A stretch of DNA of 33,627 nucleotides from assembly GCF_014647875.1 (NCBI RefSeq), contig NZ_BMQA01000069.1, positions 1 to 33,627 of the forward strand. The letters are read 5' to 3'. The position numbers and the translations under genes were made by a program. Positions 13,836 through 22,630 of this stretch are shown one piece after another. The notes beneath the pieces were generated by a model, which did no database searches, was not told the origin of the DNA, and was given only the letters and a program-made list of their open reading frames with translations. Within the stretch, counting starts at the first letter, position 1, and each line of letters starts with the position of its first letter. This stretch comes from Streptomyces brasiliensis (GTDB lineage Bacteria > Actinomycetota > Actinomycetes > Streptomycetales > Streptomycetaceae).

Positions 13836-16800
13836 ATGGCGCTACGGGACCCGCGGAAGTCGGCCGGTCACGGACGCCGGGGGCCGCGCGGGGTGCGGGG
13901 GAGTGACGGGCGCGGTGGGGCAGGACGCGGTGGGCAAGCGGGCTTCGGGGTGGGTGCCGTCATCGGTGACCGTACCGGTGCGCCGCCGCCCGCTTTCGGT
14001 GACTGTCTGGTCCAGGTCCGTGATCTCGCCGGGCGGCCCCGCGGCACCGGGTTCGCGGCCGATCACCATGGCACCGTCGTCACCAGCCACGAAGCCGTCG
14101 ACGGGCTGGCTCGGCTCCTCCTGCACGTCGGGGACCGCACCTGTCTCGTGACCGCCGAGGCCGTCACCTCGCTGCCCGAGCTGGATCTGGCCCTCGTCCG
14201 CACCGAAGGGCTGGGGGTGGAGCCGCTTCCGGTCGCCGTGCGGGAGCGGATCGAGACGGGCACGTATGTGCGGATCGCCGCCGGGTGCTGGCGCGAGGCC
14301 CGGGTGCTCGGCGCCGGTCAGGTGACGTACACGGCCGCCGACCGCTTCCATCTCCTCGACGACGCACTGGAGTTGGCGATCGGCACGGCGGGACGGGACG
14401 CGCTGCGCCTCGCCGGCGGGGCCGCCGGCGGACCGGTGCTCGACGCGGACACCGGCGCCGTCCTCGCCGTCCTGGGCACGGCCCTGCAGTCCGGCCACCG
14501 CGACGTCGGCTTCGCGGTACCGCTGCGGCACCCGGCGCCGGGCCCACTCGCCGACCTGCTCGCCCGCAATGCGGCCACGGTGCCCGCCTACGGCACCGAC
14601 CTCAATCTGGCGGGCGTCCTGGAACTGACGGCGACATCGGTGGCGCAGGACGGACCGCCCGGTGCGCTCGCCGGAGACCTCGGCGGCATAACGCCCGCGT
14701 CCGTGGAACCTGTCGAACGAGCCGATGCGGTAAGGGAGTTGTCGGCCTTCACGGCGAGCGGAGCCACCCTCCTCGGCCTCGTCGGCGACCCGGGCAGCGG
14801 TCGTACGACGGAGCTCGCAGCCCTCGCCGCCCGCCGCCACCACGACGCCGAACCCGCCCCCACCCTCTGGCTGCGCGGCGCCGACCTGCGGGACGCCGAC
14901 GCCTCGGTGGCCGACGCGGCGGGCCGGGCCCTGGAGCGCGCCGCACTCATCGTCGCCGCCTCCAGGGCCGTCCCGCCCGCCGAACTCGGCGACCTCGCCC
15001 CGGAGCGCCTGGCCCGTCTCGCCGCGCAGGCCGGCCACCCCCTGCTGCTCCTGCTCGACGGCCCCGAGGAGATGCCTCCCGTCCTCGCCCACCGGCTCTC
15101 CGAGTGGACCGAGGGCACGGCGGACTGGCTGCGCGAGACCGGGGCGCGGCTCCTGGTCGCGTGCCGGGAGGAGTACTGGGAGGGCGCCGGAGACCGGTTC
15201 CCGCGCGAGCTGTTCCGCCCCGGCTCCGGTGCCGACGCCCAGCCCGGTCTGCCGCCCTGTGTCCACCTGGGCGACCTCGCCCCGGACGAGGCCCGCCGGG
15301 CCGGCTCCCGGTACGGCGTTCCCGACGGCGCCCTCACCGAGCGCGAGGCCGGTCACCCCCTCACCCTGCGTCTGCTCTCCGAGGTCCGCACCGCCCTCCC
15401 GGACGCCCCGCTCCCGAGCCGTGCCGACCGGCACGACGTCTTCTCCGCCCACCTCGACCTGATGTGCCTGCGCATCGCGGTCCGCCTCGCCGCCGAGCAC
15501 GGCCTGCGGGGTACGGCCGTACGACGCCTCGCAGCCCGGGTCTGCGGACAGGTCCACGAGGCCGCGCGGCGCAGCCTCGGCCCCGGGCACGGGGAGCTGG
15601 ACCGGGAGTCGTTCGAGGCGGTGTTTCCGTGGGGGCCCGTACCGGCCCGGCTCGGCGGCAGCAGCGGCTGGGCGTCCGCCGTGCTGGCCGAGGGGCTCCT
15701 GGTCCCGGCGGGCGGCGGTTACCGCTTCGCCCACGAGGAGCTGGCCGACTGGATCCAGGGCATGCACCTGGACCTCGACGAGGCGCTGCACGCTCTGGTC
15801 CACCGCCGCCGCACTCCGGACGGCGCCCACCCGATGCCCGTACCGCACCACCGCATCGGCCCCGTCGTCCAGGCCCTGCTCCATCTCGCCCGCCACCAGG
15901 GGCACCGCCGACTCTGCCTCCGCCTGGAGGAGTTGACCCACGCGCTGGACGCGGACCCGGCGTCCTGGTGGGCCGCCCGGCTGCTCTCCCGGACCCTGCT
16001 GCACGTCCCCGACGCGACGCCGTACACGGGTGTGCTGCGCCTCCTGGCCGACCGGATCGTGACCTGGCGACGCCGGCAGCGGCCCGTACCGGGCGAGTTC
16101 GGCCCCGCCTTCTGGGCCGACCTGCCTATCCCGGACGCCGAACGCCTGGACCTGCTGCGCAGCCTGATCCTGGCCGACGAGGCTCCTTCGGGGGCCGGCA
16201 CGGAGGACCCCGGTGAGAGTGCCGGGCGCGCCGTACCCGTTCCCCGTTACCTCGACGCCGTGGCCCGGCTGCTCGCCGCCGACCCCGGTGCCGTACAGCC
16301 GCATCTGACCCGCTGGTTCGACGACGAGCGCGCGCTGCCCGCGACGCCGTACGCCACCGTGGCGACCGCTGCGCAGGCGCTGCTGCACACGCACCGCCGC
16401 CAGGCCCCGGACGACCTCACCGAGGTACTGGTGGGGTGTGCGCACCGGCGGGCCGACGAGCTGCTCGTCGTACTGGCCGAGGACGAGCCGTCGGCCGTCT
16501 GCCGGGCCGTCGACCGGTGGGCCCACGACGAGCGCCCCGCGCGCCGGGTGGCGGCCGTGGCGTACGGACTGCTCGCCGCACCGCACGTCCGCAGCGAGGC
16601 CGACCGCGAGCTGCTGCGCTACGCCGCCCTCGCCCTGCTCGCCCGCCCCGCCGACGCCGGCCTGCACGGCGGCGCCCTCGCCCTCCTCGTCCGCGACCCG
16701 CTCACCCGTGCCCGCCACCTCCCGCAGGCCCTGCGGCACTTCACGTCCGGTGACCCGCAGTTCCCGCCGAGCGCCCTGGTCCCCGCCCTGGACACGGACC

Positions 16801-17453
16801 CGGAGCCGGTCCTCGCGGCCTTCCGCGCCCGGCTGCGCGAACCGGACGCCGGCGCCGCGGTGCGCACCCTGGCCGACGTCACCACGCCCGTACTCGCCCG
16901 CCGCGTGGCCACCCTGGTCCTGGAGGCCGGCCGGCTCGCGCCCGGGACCGCCGGGCACGTGGCGGAGTACGTCGACCGCCGCCTCGATCAGGGACCCGCC
17001 GCCCGCGCAGCGCTCCTGCCCCTGGTCACCGGCCTCCTGGACGGCGGCCCCGAACCGGTCCGGGCGGCCCTCGCGACCGTGCTCGCCGCCCCTGGCACCC
17101 CGGCCTCCCGTCCGCTGCGCCGCGAGCTCCTGGAGTTCCTGCTCACCCACGAGCACGACCCCGCCGTCCTGGACGCCCTGCTGCACGCGGCCGCGCTCGG
17201 CGGGGACGCCGGCGACTGCGACGACGCCGACGTGCGGGACCTCGTCCACCGCACCGGCCTCCTCCTCGTCCGCACCCCCGACGGCGCGACCCGCTTCGAC
17301 CGCGGCCTGGTCGACCTGGGCCGGCACGTCCCCGGCTTCGCCGCGCTGGTGGCCCGCTGGCTGACCGACACCCCGGACGTCTGGGCCGCCGTGGTCGGCC
17401 CGAGCACGCGCCGGATGATCGGTAACCTGGCGGGCGTACGGGTCCCCGCCTGA
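13836..17453 (+). CDS. trypsin-like / STAND NTPase / helical-repeat protein with degenerate active sites
   Basis: I read this 1205-residue protein as three parts. (1) Residues ~50-245 resemble a chymotrypsin-fold protease: GTGFAADHHGTVVTSHEAV gives the His (H85) and LPELDLALV the Asp (D117). The GxSGGP motif reads GAAGGP, so the nucleophile is Ala197. (2) Residues ~290-620 form a STAND-type NTPase. The P-loop is GDPGSGRTT (317-325, Arg323 where Lys is expected), Walker B is LLLLLDGPEE (403-412), followed by ARLLVACREEYWE and a GHPLTLRLL motif typical of STAND winged-helix regions. (3) The remainder is Ala/Leu/Arg-rich, resembling HEAT-like helical repeats. No transmembrane segment or signal peptide is evident. 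The ATG at 13836 follows GGGGAGG by 7 nt; an in-frame GTG at 13815 has no such site. STAND proteins are often signal sensors or defence effectors; the role here is unknown. Confidence 0.75.
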   Translation: MALRDPRKSAGHGRRGPRGVRGSDGRGGAGRGGQAGFGVGAVIGDRTGAPPPAFGDCLVQVRDLAGRPRGTGFAADHHGTVVTSHEAVDGLARLLLHVGDRTCLVTAEAVTSLPELDLALVRTEGLGVEPLPVAVRERIETGTYVRIAAGCWREARVLGAGQVTYTAADRFHLLDDALELAIGTAGRDALRLAGGAAGGPVLDADTGAVLAVLGTALQSGHRDVGFAVPLRHPAPGPLADLLARNAATVPAYGTDLNLAGVLELTATSVAQDGPPGALAGDLGGITPASVEPVERADAVRELSAFTASGATLLGLVGDPGSGRTTELAALAARRHHDAEPAPTLWLRGADLRDADASVADAAGRALERAALIVAASRAVPPAELGDLAPERLARLAAQAGHPLLLLLDGPEEMPPVLAHRLSEWTEGTADWLRETGARLLVACREEYWEGAGDRFPRELFRPGSGADAQPGLPPCVHLGDLAPDEARRAGSRYGVPDGALTEREAGHPLTLRLLSEVRTALPDAPLPSRADRHDVFSAHLDLMCLRIAVRLAAEHGLRGTAVRRLAARVCGQVHEAARRSLGPGHGELDRESFEAVFPWGPVPARLGGSSGWASAVLAEGLLVPAGGGYRFAHEELADWIQGMHLDLDEALHALVHRRRTPDGAHPMPVPHHRIGPVVQALLHLARHQGHRRLCLRLEELTHALDADPASWWAARLLSRTLLHVPDATPYTGVLRLLADRIVTWRRRQRPVPGEFGPAFWADLPIPDAERLDLLRSLILADEAPSGAGTEDPGESAGRAVPVPRYLDAVARLLAADPGAVQPHLTRWFDDERALPATPYATVATAAQALLHTHRRQAPDDLTEVLVGCAHRRADELLVVLAEDEPSAVCRAVDRWAHDERPARRVAAVAYGLLAAPHVRSEADRELLRYAALALLARPADAGLHGGALALLVRDPLTRARHLPQALRHFTSGDPQFPPSALVPALDTDPEPVLAAFRARLREPDAGAAVRTLADVTTPVLARRVATLVLEAGRLAPGTAGHVAEYVDRRLDQGPAARAALLPLVTGLLDGGPEPVRAALATVLAAPGTPASRPLRRELLEFLLTHEHDPAVLDALLHAAALGGDAGDCDDADVRDLVHRTGLLLVRTPDGATRFDRGLVDLGRHVPGFAALVARWLTDTPDVWAAVVGPSTRRMIGNLAGVRVPA

Positions 17454-17516
17454 CGTCCGGACCGTACGCCCGGTCCCCGGCGCGGGCGCGTGCGCCCCGT
17501 CACAGCCCGGATACCG

Positions 17517-17540
17517 ATGCCCGCCCGGTCCGGCGGGCAT
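17517..17540 (+). terminator. hairpin between the STAND gene and ribF
   Basis: ATGCCCGCC (17517-17525) and GGCGGGCAT (17532-17540) form a perfect 9-bp stem with a 6-nt loop, 63 bp after the stop of the STAND gene. It is a terminator or leader element. The sequence between it and ribF carries a direct repeat AGAGCT, but I see no clear promoter. Confidence 0.45.
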
Positions 17541-17604
17541 GGCACCCTTAGAGCTGCGTAAGAGCTAATCGGAAACACGGACAAGGGTTCGAGGAGCGGT
17601 CACA

Positions 17605-18552
17605 GTGCAGCGCTGGCGTGGCTTGGAGGACATCCCCCAGGACTGGGGGCGCAGCGTCGTCACCATCGGCTCCTACGACGGAGTGCACCGCGGCCACCAG
17701 CTGATCATCAGCCATGCCGTGGAGCGCGCCCGCGCGCTGGGCGTCCCCTCCGTCGTCGTCACGTTCGACCCGCACCCCAGCGAGGTCGTCCGCCCGGGCA
17801 GCCACCCGCCCCTGCTCGCCCCGCACCACCGCCGCGCCGAACTGATGGCCGACCTGGGCGTGGACGCGGTGCTGATCCTTCCCTTCACGACCGAGTTCTC
17901 GAAGCTGTCCCCGGCCGACTTCGTCGCCAAGGTCCTGGTCGACAAGCTGCACGCCAAGGCGGTCGTCGAGGGCCCCAACTTCCGCTTCGGCCACAAGGCG
18001 GCGGGCAACGTGGCGTTCCTCGCCGAGCAGGGCGAGACCTACGACTTCGAGGTCGAGGTCGTCGACCTGTACGTGTCCGGTGCCGCGGGCGGCGGCGATC
18101 CCTTCTCCTCCACCCTGACCCGCCGCCTGGTCACCGCGGGCGACGTCGAGGGCGCCCGCGAGATCCTCGGCCGCCCGCACCGCGTGGAGGGCGTTGTGGT
18201 CCGCGGCGCTCAGCGCGGCCGTGAACTGGGCTTCCCGACGGCCAACGTCGAGACCCTGCCGCACACCGCGATCCCGGCCGACGGCGTGTACGCCGGCTAT
18301 CTGCACGCGCAGGGCGAGGTGATGCCGGCGGCGATCTCCGTCGGCACGAACCCGCAGTTCGACGGCACCGAGCGCACGGTGGAGGCGTACGCCATCGACC
18401 GTGTGGGCCTCGACCTGTACGGCCTGCATGTCGCGGTCGACTTCCTGGCGTACGTGCGCGGCCAGGCGAAGTTCGAGTCCCTGGAGGCACTGCTGGAGCA
18501 GATGGCCGTGGACGTGAAGCGGTGCCGGGAGCTGATCGCGGCGGAGGAGTAG
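17605..18552 (+). CDS. ribF: bifunctional riboflavin kinase / FAD synthetase
   Basis: RibF phosphorylates riboflavin to FMN and adenylates FMN to FAD. The 315-residue protein has the N-terminal nucleotidyltransferase domain with GSYDGVHRGHQ at 22-32 and the later NFRFGHKAAGN segment. The C-terminal riboflavin kinase domain starts at about 188 (HRVEGVVVRGAQRGRELGFPTANV) and continues with DGVYAGYL. The GTG at 17605 has GAGGAGCGG upstream. In many bacteria ribF follows truB directly; here the large STAND gene lies between them. FAD from this enzyme would serve ThyX, encoded downstream. The gene is convergent with the ATPase gene, and they share a strong terminator. Confidence 0.96.
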   Translation: MQRWRGLEDIPQDWGRSVVTIGSYDGVHRGHQLIISHAVERARALGVPSVVVTFDPHPSEVVRPGSHPPLLAPHHRRAELMADLGVDAVLILPFTTEFSKLSPADFVAKVLVDKLHAKAVVEGPNFRFGHKAAGNVAFLAEQGETYDFEVEVVDLYVSGAAGGGDPFSSTLTRRLVTAGDVEGAREILGRPHRVEGVVVRGAQRGRELGFPTANVETLPHTAIPADGVYAGYLHAQGEVMPAAISVGTNPQFDGTERTVEAYAIDRVGLDLYGLHVAVDFLAYVRGQAKFESLEALLEQMAVDVKRCRELIAAEE

Positions 18553-18569
18553 ACAGTCGTACGACGCGA

Positions 18570-18606
18570 AAGGGCGGCCGGTGCCTCGGTGGCACCGGCC
18601 GCCCTT
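18570..18606. terminator. bidirectional terminator between ribF and the ATPase gene
   Basis: The arms 18570-18585 and 18591-18606 form a perfect 16-bp stem with a 5-nt loop (TCGGT). It has an A-rich 5' flank (GCGAAA) and pyrimidines on the 3' side. It is placed between convergent stop codons at 18552 and 18622. Confidence 0.8.
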
Positions 18607-18621
18607 CGTCATGTCCCGGTC

Positions 18622-21600
18622 CTACTGCTGAGGCGGCGCCTGCGGCGGGTAGGGCTGCCCGGGCTGTCCCGGCTGGGGATACGGCTGTCCCGGCTGACCG
18701 GGCTGCTGCGGGTACTGCGGATACGGCTGGCCCGGGGCCTGGGGTGCCTGCGGGTAGGGCGGCGGCGGGGTCTGCTGCTGCGGCGGGTACGGCTGTCCCG
18801 GCACCTGCGGCGGGTAGGGCCGGCCGGGCAGCGGCGGGGCGGCCACCGGCGGCGGGTTGCCGTCGCTGGTCCACAGCCCGTGCGACTGCTGGTGCCGCAC
18901 GAAGTCCTCGGCGACCATCGCCGCGAGGTTGAAGTACGCCTCCCGCACCTTGGGCCGCATCATGTCGAGGTCGACCTCGGCACCGGCGGAGAGGTGCTCG
19001 TCGAAGGGCACGACCACGACGCCCCGGCACCGCGTCTCGAAGTGGCTGACGATGTCCTCCACCTTGATCATCTTGCCGGTCTCGCGCACCCCGGAGATGA
19101 CGGTGATGGAGCGCGACACGAGGTCGGCGTAGCCGTGCGCGGACAGCCAGTCCAGCGTCGTACTGGCGCTGCTCGCACCGTCCACGGACGGCGTGGAGAT
19201 GATGATCAACTGGTCGGCCAGATCGAGGACTCCGCGCATGGCGCTGTAGAGCAGGCCGGTTCCCGAGTCGGTGAGGATGATCGGGTACTGCTTGCCGAGC
19301 ACGTCGATCGCGCGCCGGTAGTCCTCGTCGTTGAAGGTCGTGGACACGGCCGGGTCGACGTCGTTGGCGATGATCTCGAGCCCGGACGGCGCCTGGGAGG
19401 TGAACCGGCGGATGTCCATGTACGAGTTGAGGTACGGGATCGCCTGGACGAGGTCACGGATGGTGGCCCCGGTCTCGCGGCGCACACGGCGGCCGAGCGT
19501 ACCGGCGTCCGGGTTCGCGTCGATGGCGAGGATCTTGTCCTGCCGCTCGATGGCGAGCGTCGAACCGAGGGCGGTGGTCGTCGTGGTCTTCCCCACCCCG
19601 CCCTTGAGGCTGATGACGGCGATCCGGTAGCAGGACAGCACGGGCGTCCGGATCAGCTCCAACTTCCGCTGCCGCTCGGCCTCCTCCTTCTTCCCTCCGA
19701 TCTTGAACCGGGAGGGCGCGGCGGCCGGGCGTCCGCTCTTCGCCTTCTGCTTCTTGTTGTTGAGCAGCCGGTCGGACGACAACTCGACGGCAGCGGTGTA
19801 TCCCAGCGGCGCGGCCCCCGGGTTCGTCGGCTGCCGCTGGTCGTGCTGCATGGGCTGCGGCCATGCGACGCCGACGCGGGGGTCCACGGGAGGCTGGGGA
19901 GGCTGCGGGGCGGGTGCGGGTGCCTGCGGCGCCTGGGCGCGGGACTGGGGTTGGGGCTGCTCGGATTGTGCAGGGGGCTGGGGGAAGCCGTAGCCGGGCT
20001 GCTGCGGGTTGGGGGCCGGGGGCTGGGATGCCGGAGCGGCGCCGGGGTTGGGGAAGCCGTAGCCGGCCGGGGCGTTGGGGGCCGGAGGCTGGGGGTCGGT
20101 CGGCTGGGGGAAGCCGTAGCCGGCCTGCGGGACGGGCGCGGGGGCCGGGGGCTGGGGTGCGGCCGGGTTCGGGAAGCCGTAGCCGGCTTGCGGGTTGGAT
20201 GCGGGGGCCGGGGGCTGGGGCGCCGGGGCCGGTGCTCCGCCGGAGTTCGGGAAGCCGTAGCCGCCCTGGGCCGCGGGCTGCCGAGGTTCCGGCGCGTACG
20301 GCCGGCCGGGCTGGGGGGCGGGCTGGTTCCACGCGGCGGGCGCGGGCTGCGGCGCCTGCGGCTGGAACGGCGGCTGCTGCGCGGGTGCGGGCGCCGGACC
20401 CTGCGGTCCCGGGGGCTGCGGCCGGCCGGGCGTGGCGGGCTGCTCCTGCGCCTGCTGCGCGGGCCACTGGGCCGCAGGCTCGGGTGCCGCGGGCTGGTAC
20501 GACGGCGGCAGCGGCGGCATCCCGGGCTGCGGCGCCGGCGGGGGAGTCCAGGCGGGCGGGGCGTCCTGCGGTGCGGGCGGGGCGGGCGGAACGGCGTCCT
20601 GCGGCTCGCTCTGCTCGGGTACGGCGTCCTCGGGTACGGCGTCGGAGGGCGCCTCGTCCTCGGGCTCGGCCTCGTTCGCAACGGCGTCCTGCGCGTCCTC
20701 CACGACCCCGGCGGGCTCGGCGTCGGCGTCCGCCGCCAAGGAGTCCTGAGCCGAATCCTCTTCCTCTTCCTCGGCCACCGTAGCGACCTCGGCGACTTCG
20801 GCGACCTCCTCAGCCTCCTCGACCTCCGAAGTCTCGTGCTCGCCCTCGTCCGACTCCACCGAAGCCGCACCCGCAGGCACGCCCTCCTCGGAGTCGTCGC
20901 CGACCTCGTCAACTCCCCCGGAGACACCGGGGAGTTCGACCTCGTCGACCACATCGGCCGAGTCGTCCCCCGCATCCGACGCGTCCGCCGGAGCCTCGGG
21001 CTCCGCGGCCTCGCGCTCCGCGATCTCTGCCATCTCGCGCTTCAGCGCGACAGCGGAGAACCGCATCGTGACGCCGCTCTCCAGTTGTCCGCTCCTGGCG
21101 GACTCCTCCTCTTCCTCAGGAACCGGAGCCGGAGGAACCGCAGGCTCGGACGGCGCCCACTGCTGCTGGAACCCGCCGAGCGGAATGTTCGGCACGGCCG
21201 CGGGCGAGGCCGGATCCGCCACGGACGACGTGTTCTGCGACGTGCTATCGGGCTCGGCCTGCGGCTCGAACCCGCTCCCGACGGGCAGCTTCGGCACCGC
21301 GGACGCACTCCCACCAGCCGACGAGGGCGGCGCGGGCGGCGTGAAGGGCGCCCCCGGCGCAGGAGTTGGAGCCGGCGGAGTGAAGGGCGCCCCCGGCGCG
21401 GGCTGCGGAGGCGGCGGCGTGAACGGTGCACCAGGAGTCACGTTCCCGGCCTGCTGAGCATGCGGAGGAGGAGTCAGCCCCGGAATCGGAGCCCCCGCCG
21501 GGAACGGCGAACCACCCGGCCGCGAGAACGACGAGGGAGACGAAGGGGCCGTAGCAGAAGGAGACGTACCCGAAGGAGCAGTACCGGACGGAGACCCGGC

Positions 21601-21825
21601 CGCACCGGAGGGCGGCCCAGGCACCCCACTCGCGCCCGCGCCCGACTCCGAACCCTCGGCCGCACCGGACTCTTCCGACGCCCCCGACGCGTTCTGCGTG
21701 TACCACGCGGGCGGCGCGTAGTCGATCGTGAACTCGCCCGTCGTCTCGATGGAGGACTCCGCGTCGGGCTGGTCATCGCCGGGTGTGGCCCAGCCCCCGC
21801 GGATCCCGTCCCGCTCGCTGCTCAC
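18622..21825 (-). CDS. MinD/ParA-like ATPase with long Pro-rich N-terminus (EspI-like, type VII secretion associated)
   Basis: This is a 1067-residue protein. Residues 1-720 are low-complexity: a Ser/Pro/Ala part, an acidic Glu/Asp/Val part (about 230-410), then Pro/Gln/Ala sequence with five GYGFP repeats (about 515-620). A basic linker (LLNNKKQKAKSGR) precedes a SIMIBI ATPase domain (about 725-985) with a deviant Walker A, KGGVGKTT at 741-748, followed by ILAIDANPDAGTLGRRV and later the segments ILTDSGTG and VVPFDEH. The last ~70 residues are PYPPQ/PGQP repeats. This architecture matches mycobacterial EspI and the ATPase I recall from the Streptomyces type VII (ESX-like) locus between ribF and rpsO. 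No other secretion component is present here. The GTG start has AGGAGGA 4 nt upstream. Confidence 0.82.
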   Translation of the reverse strand: MSSERDGIRGGWATPGDDQPDAESSIETTGEFTIDYAPPAWYTQNASGASEESGAAEGSESGAGASGVPGPPSGAAGSPSGTAPSGTSPSATAPSSPSSFSRPGGSPFPAGAPIPGLTPPPHAQQAGNVTPGAPFTPPPPQPAPGAPFTPPAPTPAPGAPFTPPAPPSSAGGSASAVPKLPVGSGFEPQAEPDSTSQNTSSVADPASPAAVPNIPLGGFQQQWAPSEPAVPPAPVPEEEEESARSGQLESGVTMRFSAVALKREMAEIAEREAAEPEAPADASDAGDDSADVVDEVELPGVSGGVDEVGDDSEEGVPAGAASVESDEGEHETSEVEEAEEVAEVAEVATVAEEEEEDSAQDSLAADADAEPAGVVEDAQDAVANEAEPEDEAPSDAVPEDAVPEQSEPQDAVPPAPPAPQDAPPAWTPPPAPQPGMPPLPPSYQPAAPEPAAQWPAQQAQEQPATPGRPQPPGPQGPAPAPAQQPPFQPQAPQPAPAAWNQPAPQPGRPYAPEPRQPAAQGGYGFPNSGGAPAPAPQPPAPASNPQAGYGFPNPAAPQPPAPAPVPQAGYGFPQPTDPQPPAPNAPAGYGFPNPGAAPASQPPAPNPQQPGYGFPQPPAQSEQPQPQSRAQAPQAPAPAPQPPQPPVDPRVGVAWPQPMQHDQRQPTNPGAAPLGYTAAVELSSDRLLNNKKQKAKSGRPAAAPSRFKIGGKKEEAERQRKLELIRTPVLSCYRIAVISLKGGVGKTTTTTALGSTLAIERQDKILAIDANPDAGTLGRRVRRETGATIRDLVQAIPYLNSYMDIRRFTSQAPSGLEIIANDVDPAVSTTFNDEDYRRAIDVLGKQYPIILTDSGTGLLYSAMRGVLDLADQLIIISTPSVDGASSASTTLDWLSAHGYADLVSRSITVISGVRETGKMIKVEDIVSHFETRCRGVVVVPFDEHLSAGAEVDLDMMRPKVREAYFNLAAMVAEDFVRHQQSHGLWTSDGNPPPVAAPPLPGRPYPPQVPGQPYPPQQQTPPPPYPQAPQAPGQPYPQYPQQPGQPGQPYPQPGQPGQPYPPQAPPQQ
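19975..20275 (-). repeat. five GYGFP-coding repeats in the ATPase gene
   Basis: The plus-strand string GGGAAGCCGTAGCC occurs five times, near 19982, 20051, 20109, 20171 and 20250, spaced by about 58-79 bp. On the coding strand each gives Gly-Tyr-Gly-Phe-Pro, followed by Asn or Gln and a Pro/Ala linker. The regular aromatic spacing suggests a repeated interaction motif in a disordered region. Confidence 0.8.
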
Positions 21826-22146
21826 AGTTCCTCCTGATGTGGTCGAGCACCCTCATGCCGTGCCGGGGCGACCATGTCGTGTCGTTCTCAGTCGTCCGTG
21901 GTCGTTCGAGGTAGTCCGATCCACCGGCTCTCCCCCTGGGACGCCGATGCCCCGTCCACAGGTTCTGGCACCGCGCCCTCTCCCAGCCTAATCACCGGGC
22001 GCCCCGCCCCGGCAGGCCCGTCCACCACCGGGCGACTGCCCACTGCGTCACAACCTGCCCCGAAGTGCCGTGCACAGTCGGCGTATTGATGAACAATCCG
22101 GGCAACAAGCATGAACGAGAAGGGCGATAACCCGCACAACCATGCA
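21826..22146. other. gene-free interval upstream of the ATPase gene
   Basis: About 320 bp lie between the ATPase start and the terminator of the DUF397 gene. The interval is less GC-biased near 22075-22145 (AT-rich patch around TATTGATGAACAATCC), where a promoter for the minus-strand ATPase gene would be expected. I could not assign -35/-10 boxes. A 99-codon minus-strand frame (22187-21888) does not have Streptomyces codon bias and is not called. Confidence 0.4.
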
Positions 22147-22180
22147 AGAAGGGACAGCACGCGCGCGTGCCGCCCCTTCT
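22147..22180 (-). terminator. terminator of the DUF397 gene
   Basis: The arms 22147-22162 and 22165-22180 match except for two A/C pairs on the plus strand, which become G-U pairs in RNA made from the minus strand. This 16-position stem therefore folds well only in the minus-strand transcript, 42 bp beyond the stop of the DUF397 gene. Confidence 0.6.
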
Positions 22181-22221
22181 CAGTCACTCACTTGAGGTCG
22201 TCCGAACCGTCTCCGGCCCGC

Positions 22222-22515
22222 TCACTCCGTCGGGAGACCCCCGTTGTGCGGCCCGGGCTCCAGATCGAACTCCCCGTCGCGCGCGCCCAGCACGAACGCC
22301 CGCCACTCCGCCTCCGTGTAGCGCAGCACGGTGCCGGGGTCCAGGGAGGACCGCATGGCCACCGCCCCGTCGGGCAGGTACGCGATCTCGACCCGCTCCT
22401 CGTGCTCCTCGGCGCCGGGCGCGCAGTGCCACTCGACGTCCGAGATGTCGAGCGCGTACAGCTCGTCCCGTTCCCGCTCCTTGCGCGCCTTGATCTCCTC
22501 CGCCGTCTCCGCCAT
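22222..22515 (-). CDS. DUF397 domain protein
   Basis: This 97-residue protein has a charged helical start (EEIKARKERERDELYALDIS). The DUF397 core follows: VEWHCAPG, ERVEIAYLPDGAVAMRSSLDPGTVLRYTEAEWRAFVLGARDGEFDLEP. DUF397 proteins are abundant in Streptomyces and usually sit beside an XRE-family regulator as its partner; none is present here. I chose the ATG at 22515, which has AAGGGG 10 nt upstream; the ATG at 22539 would add eight residues without a better site. It is divergent from rpsO. Confidence 0.78.
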   Translation of the reverse strand: MAETAEEIKARKERERDELYALDISDVEWHCAPGAEEHEERVEIAYLPDGAVAMRSSLDPGTVLRYTEAEWRAFVLGARDGEFDLEPGPHNGGLPTE

Positions 22516-22630
22516 GACGCAGCGACCCCTTCCCGGCATGCACCATTGATCCGAGCACTCACCTTATTGACCCGGCGACCGCCGCAGCGGTGCTTCGGTG
22601 ACCGCGGTCAAGGTGCCCACCTGTGCCTGG

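Noticed and set aside
13842..17540. 1232-codon open frame on the minus strand opposite the protease-STAND gene
   Set aside because: Its translation is Gly/Arg/Val-rich without motifs; long antisense frames arise from third-position GC bias of the real plus-strand gene, which carries clear STAND motifs.
21888..22187. 99-codon minus-strand frame between the DUF397 and ATPase genes
   Set aside because: Third positions are not GC-biased (many TTG, CTT, GCA codons and a TTA), it overlaps the DUF397 terminator, and no ribosome-binding site precedes it.
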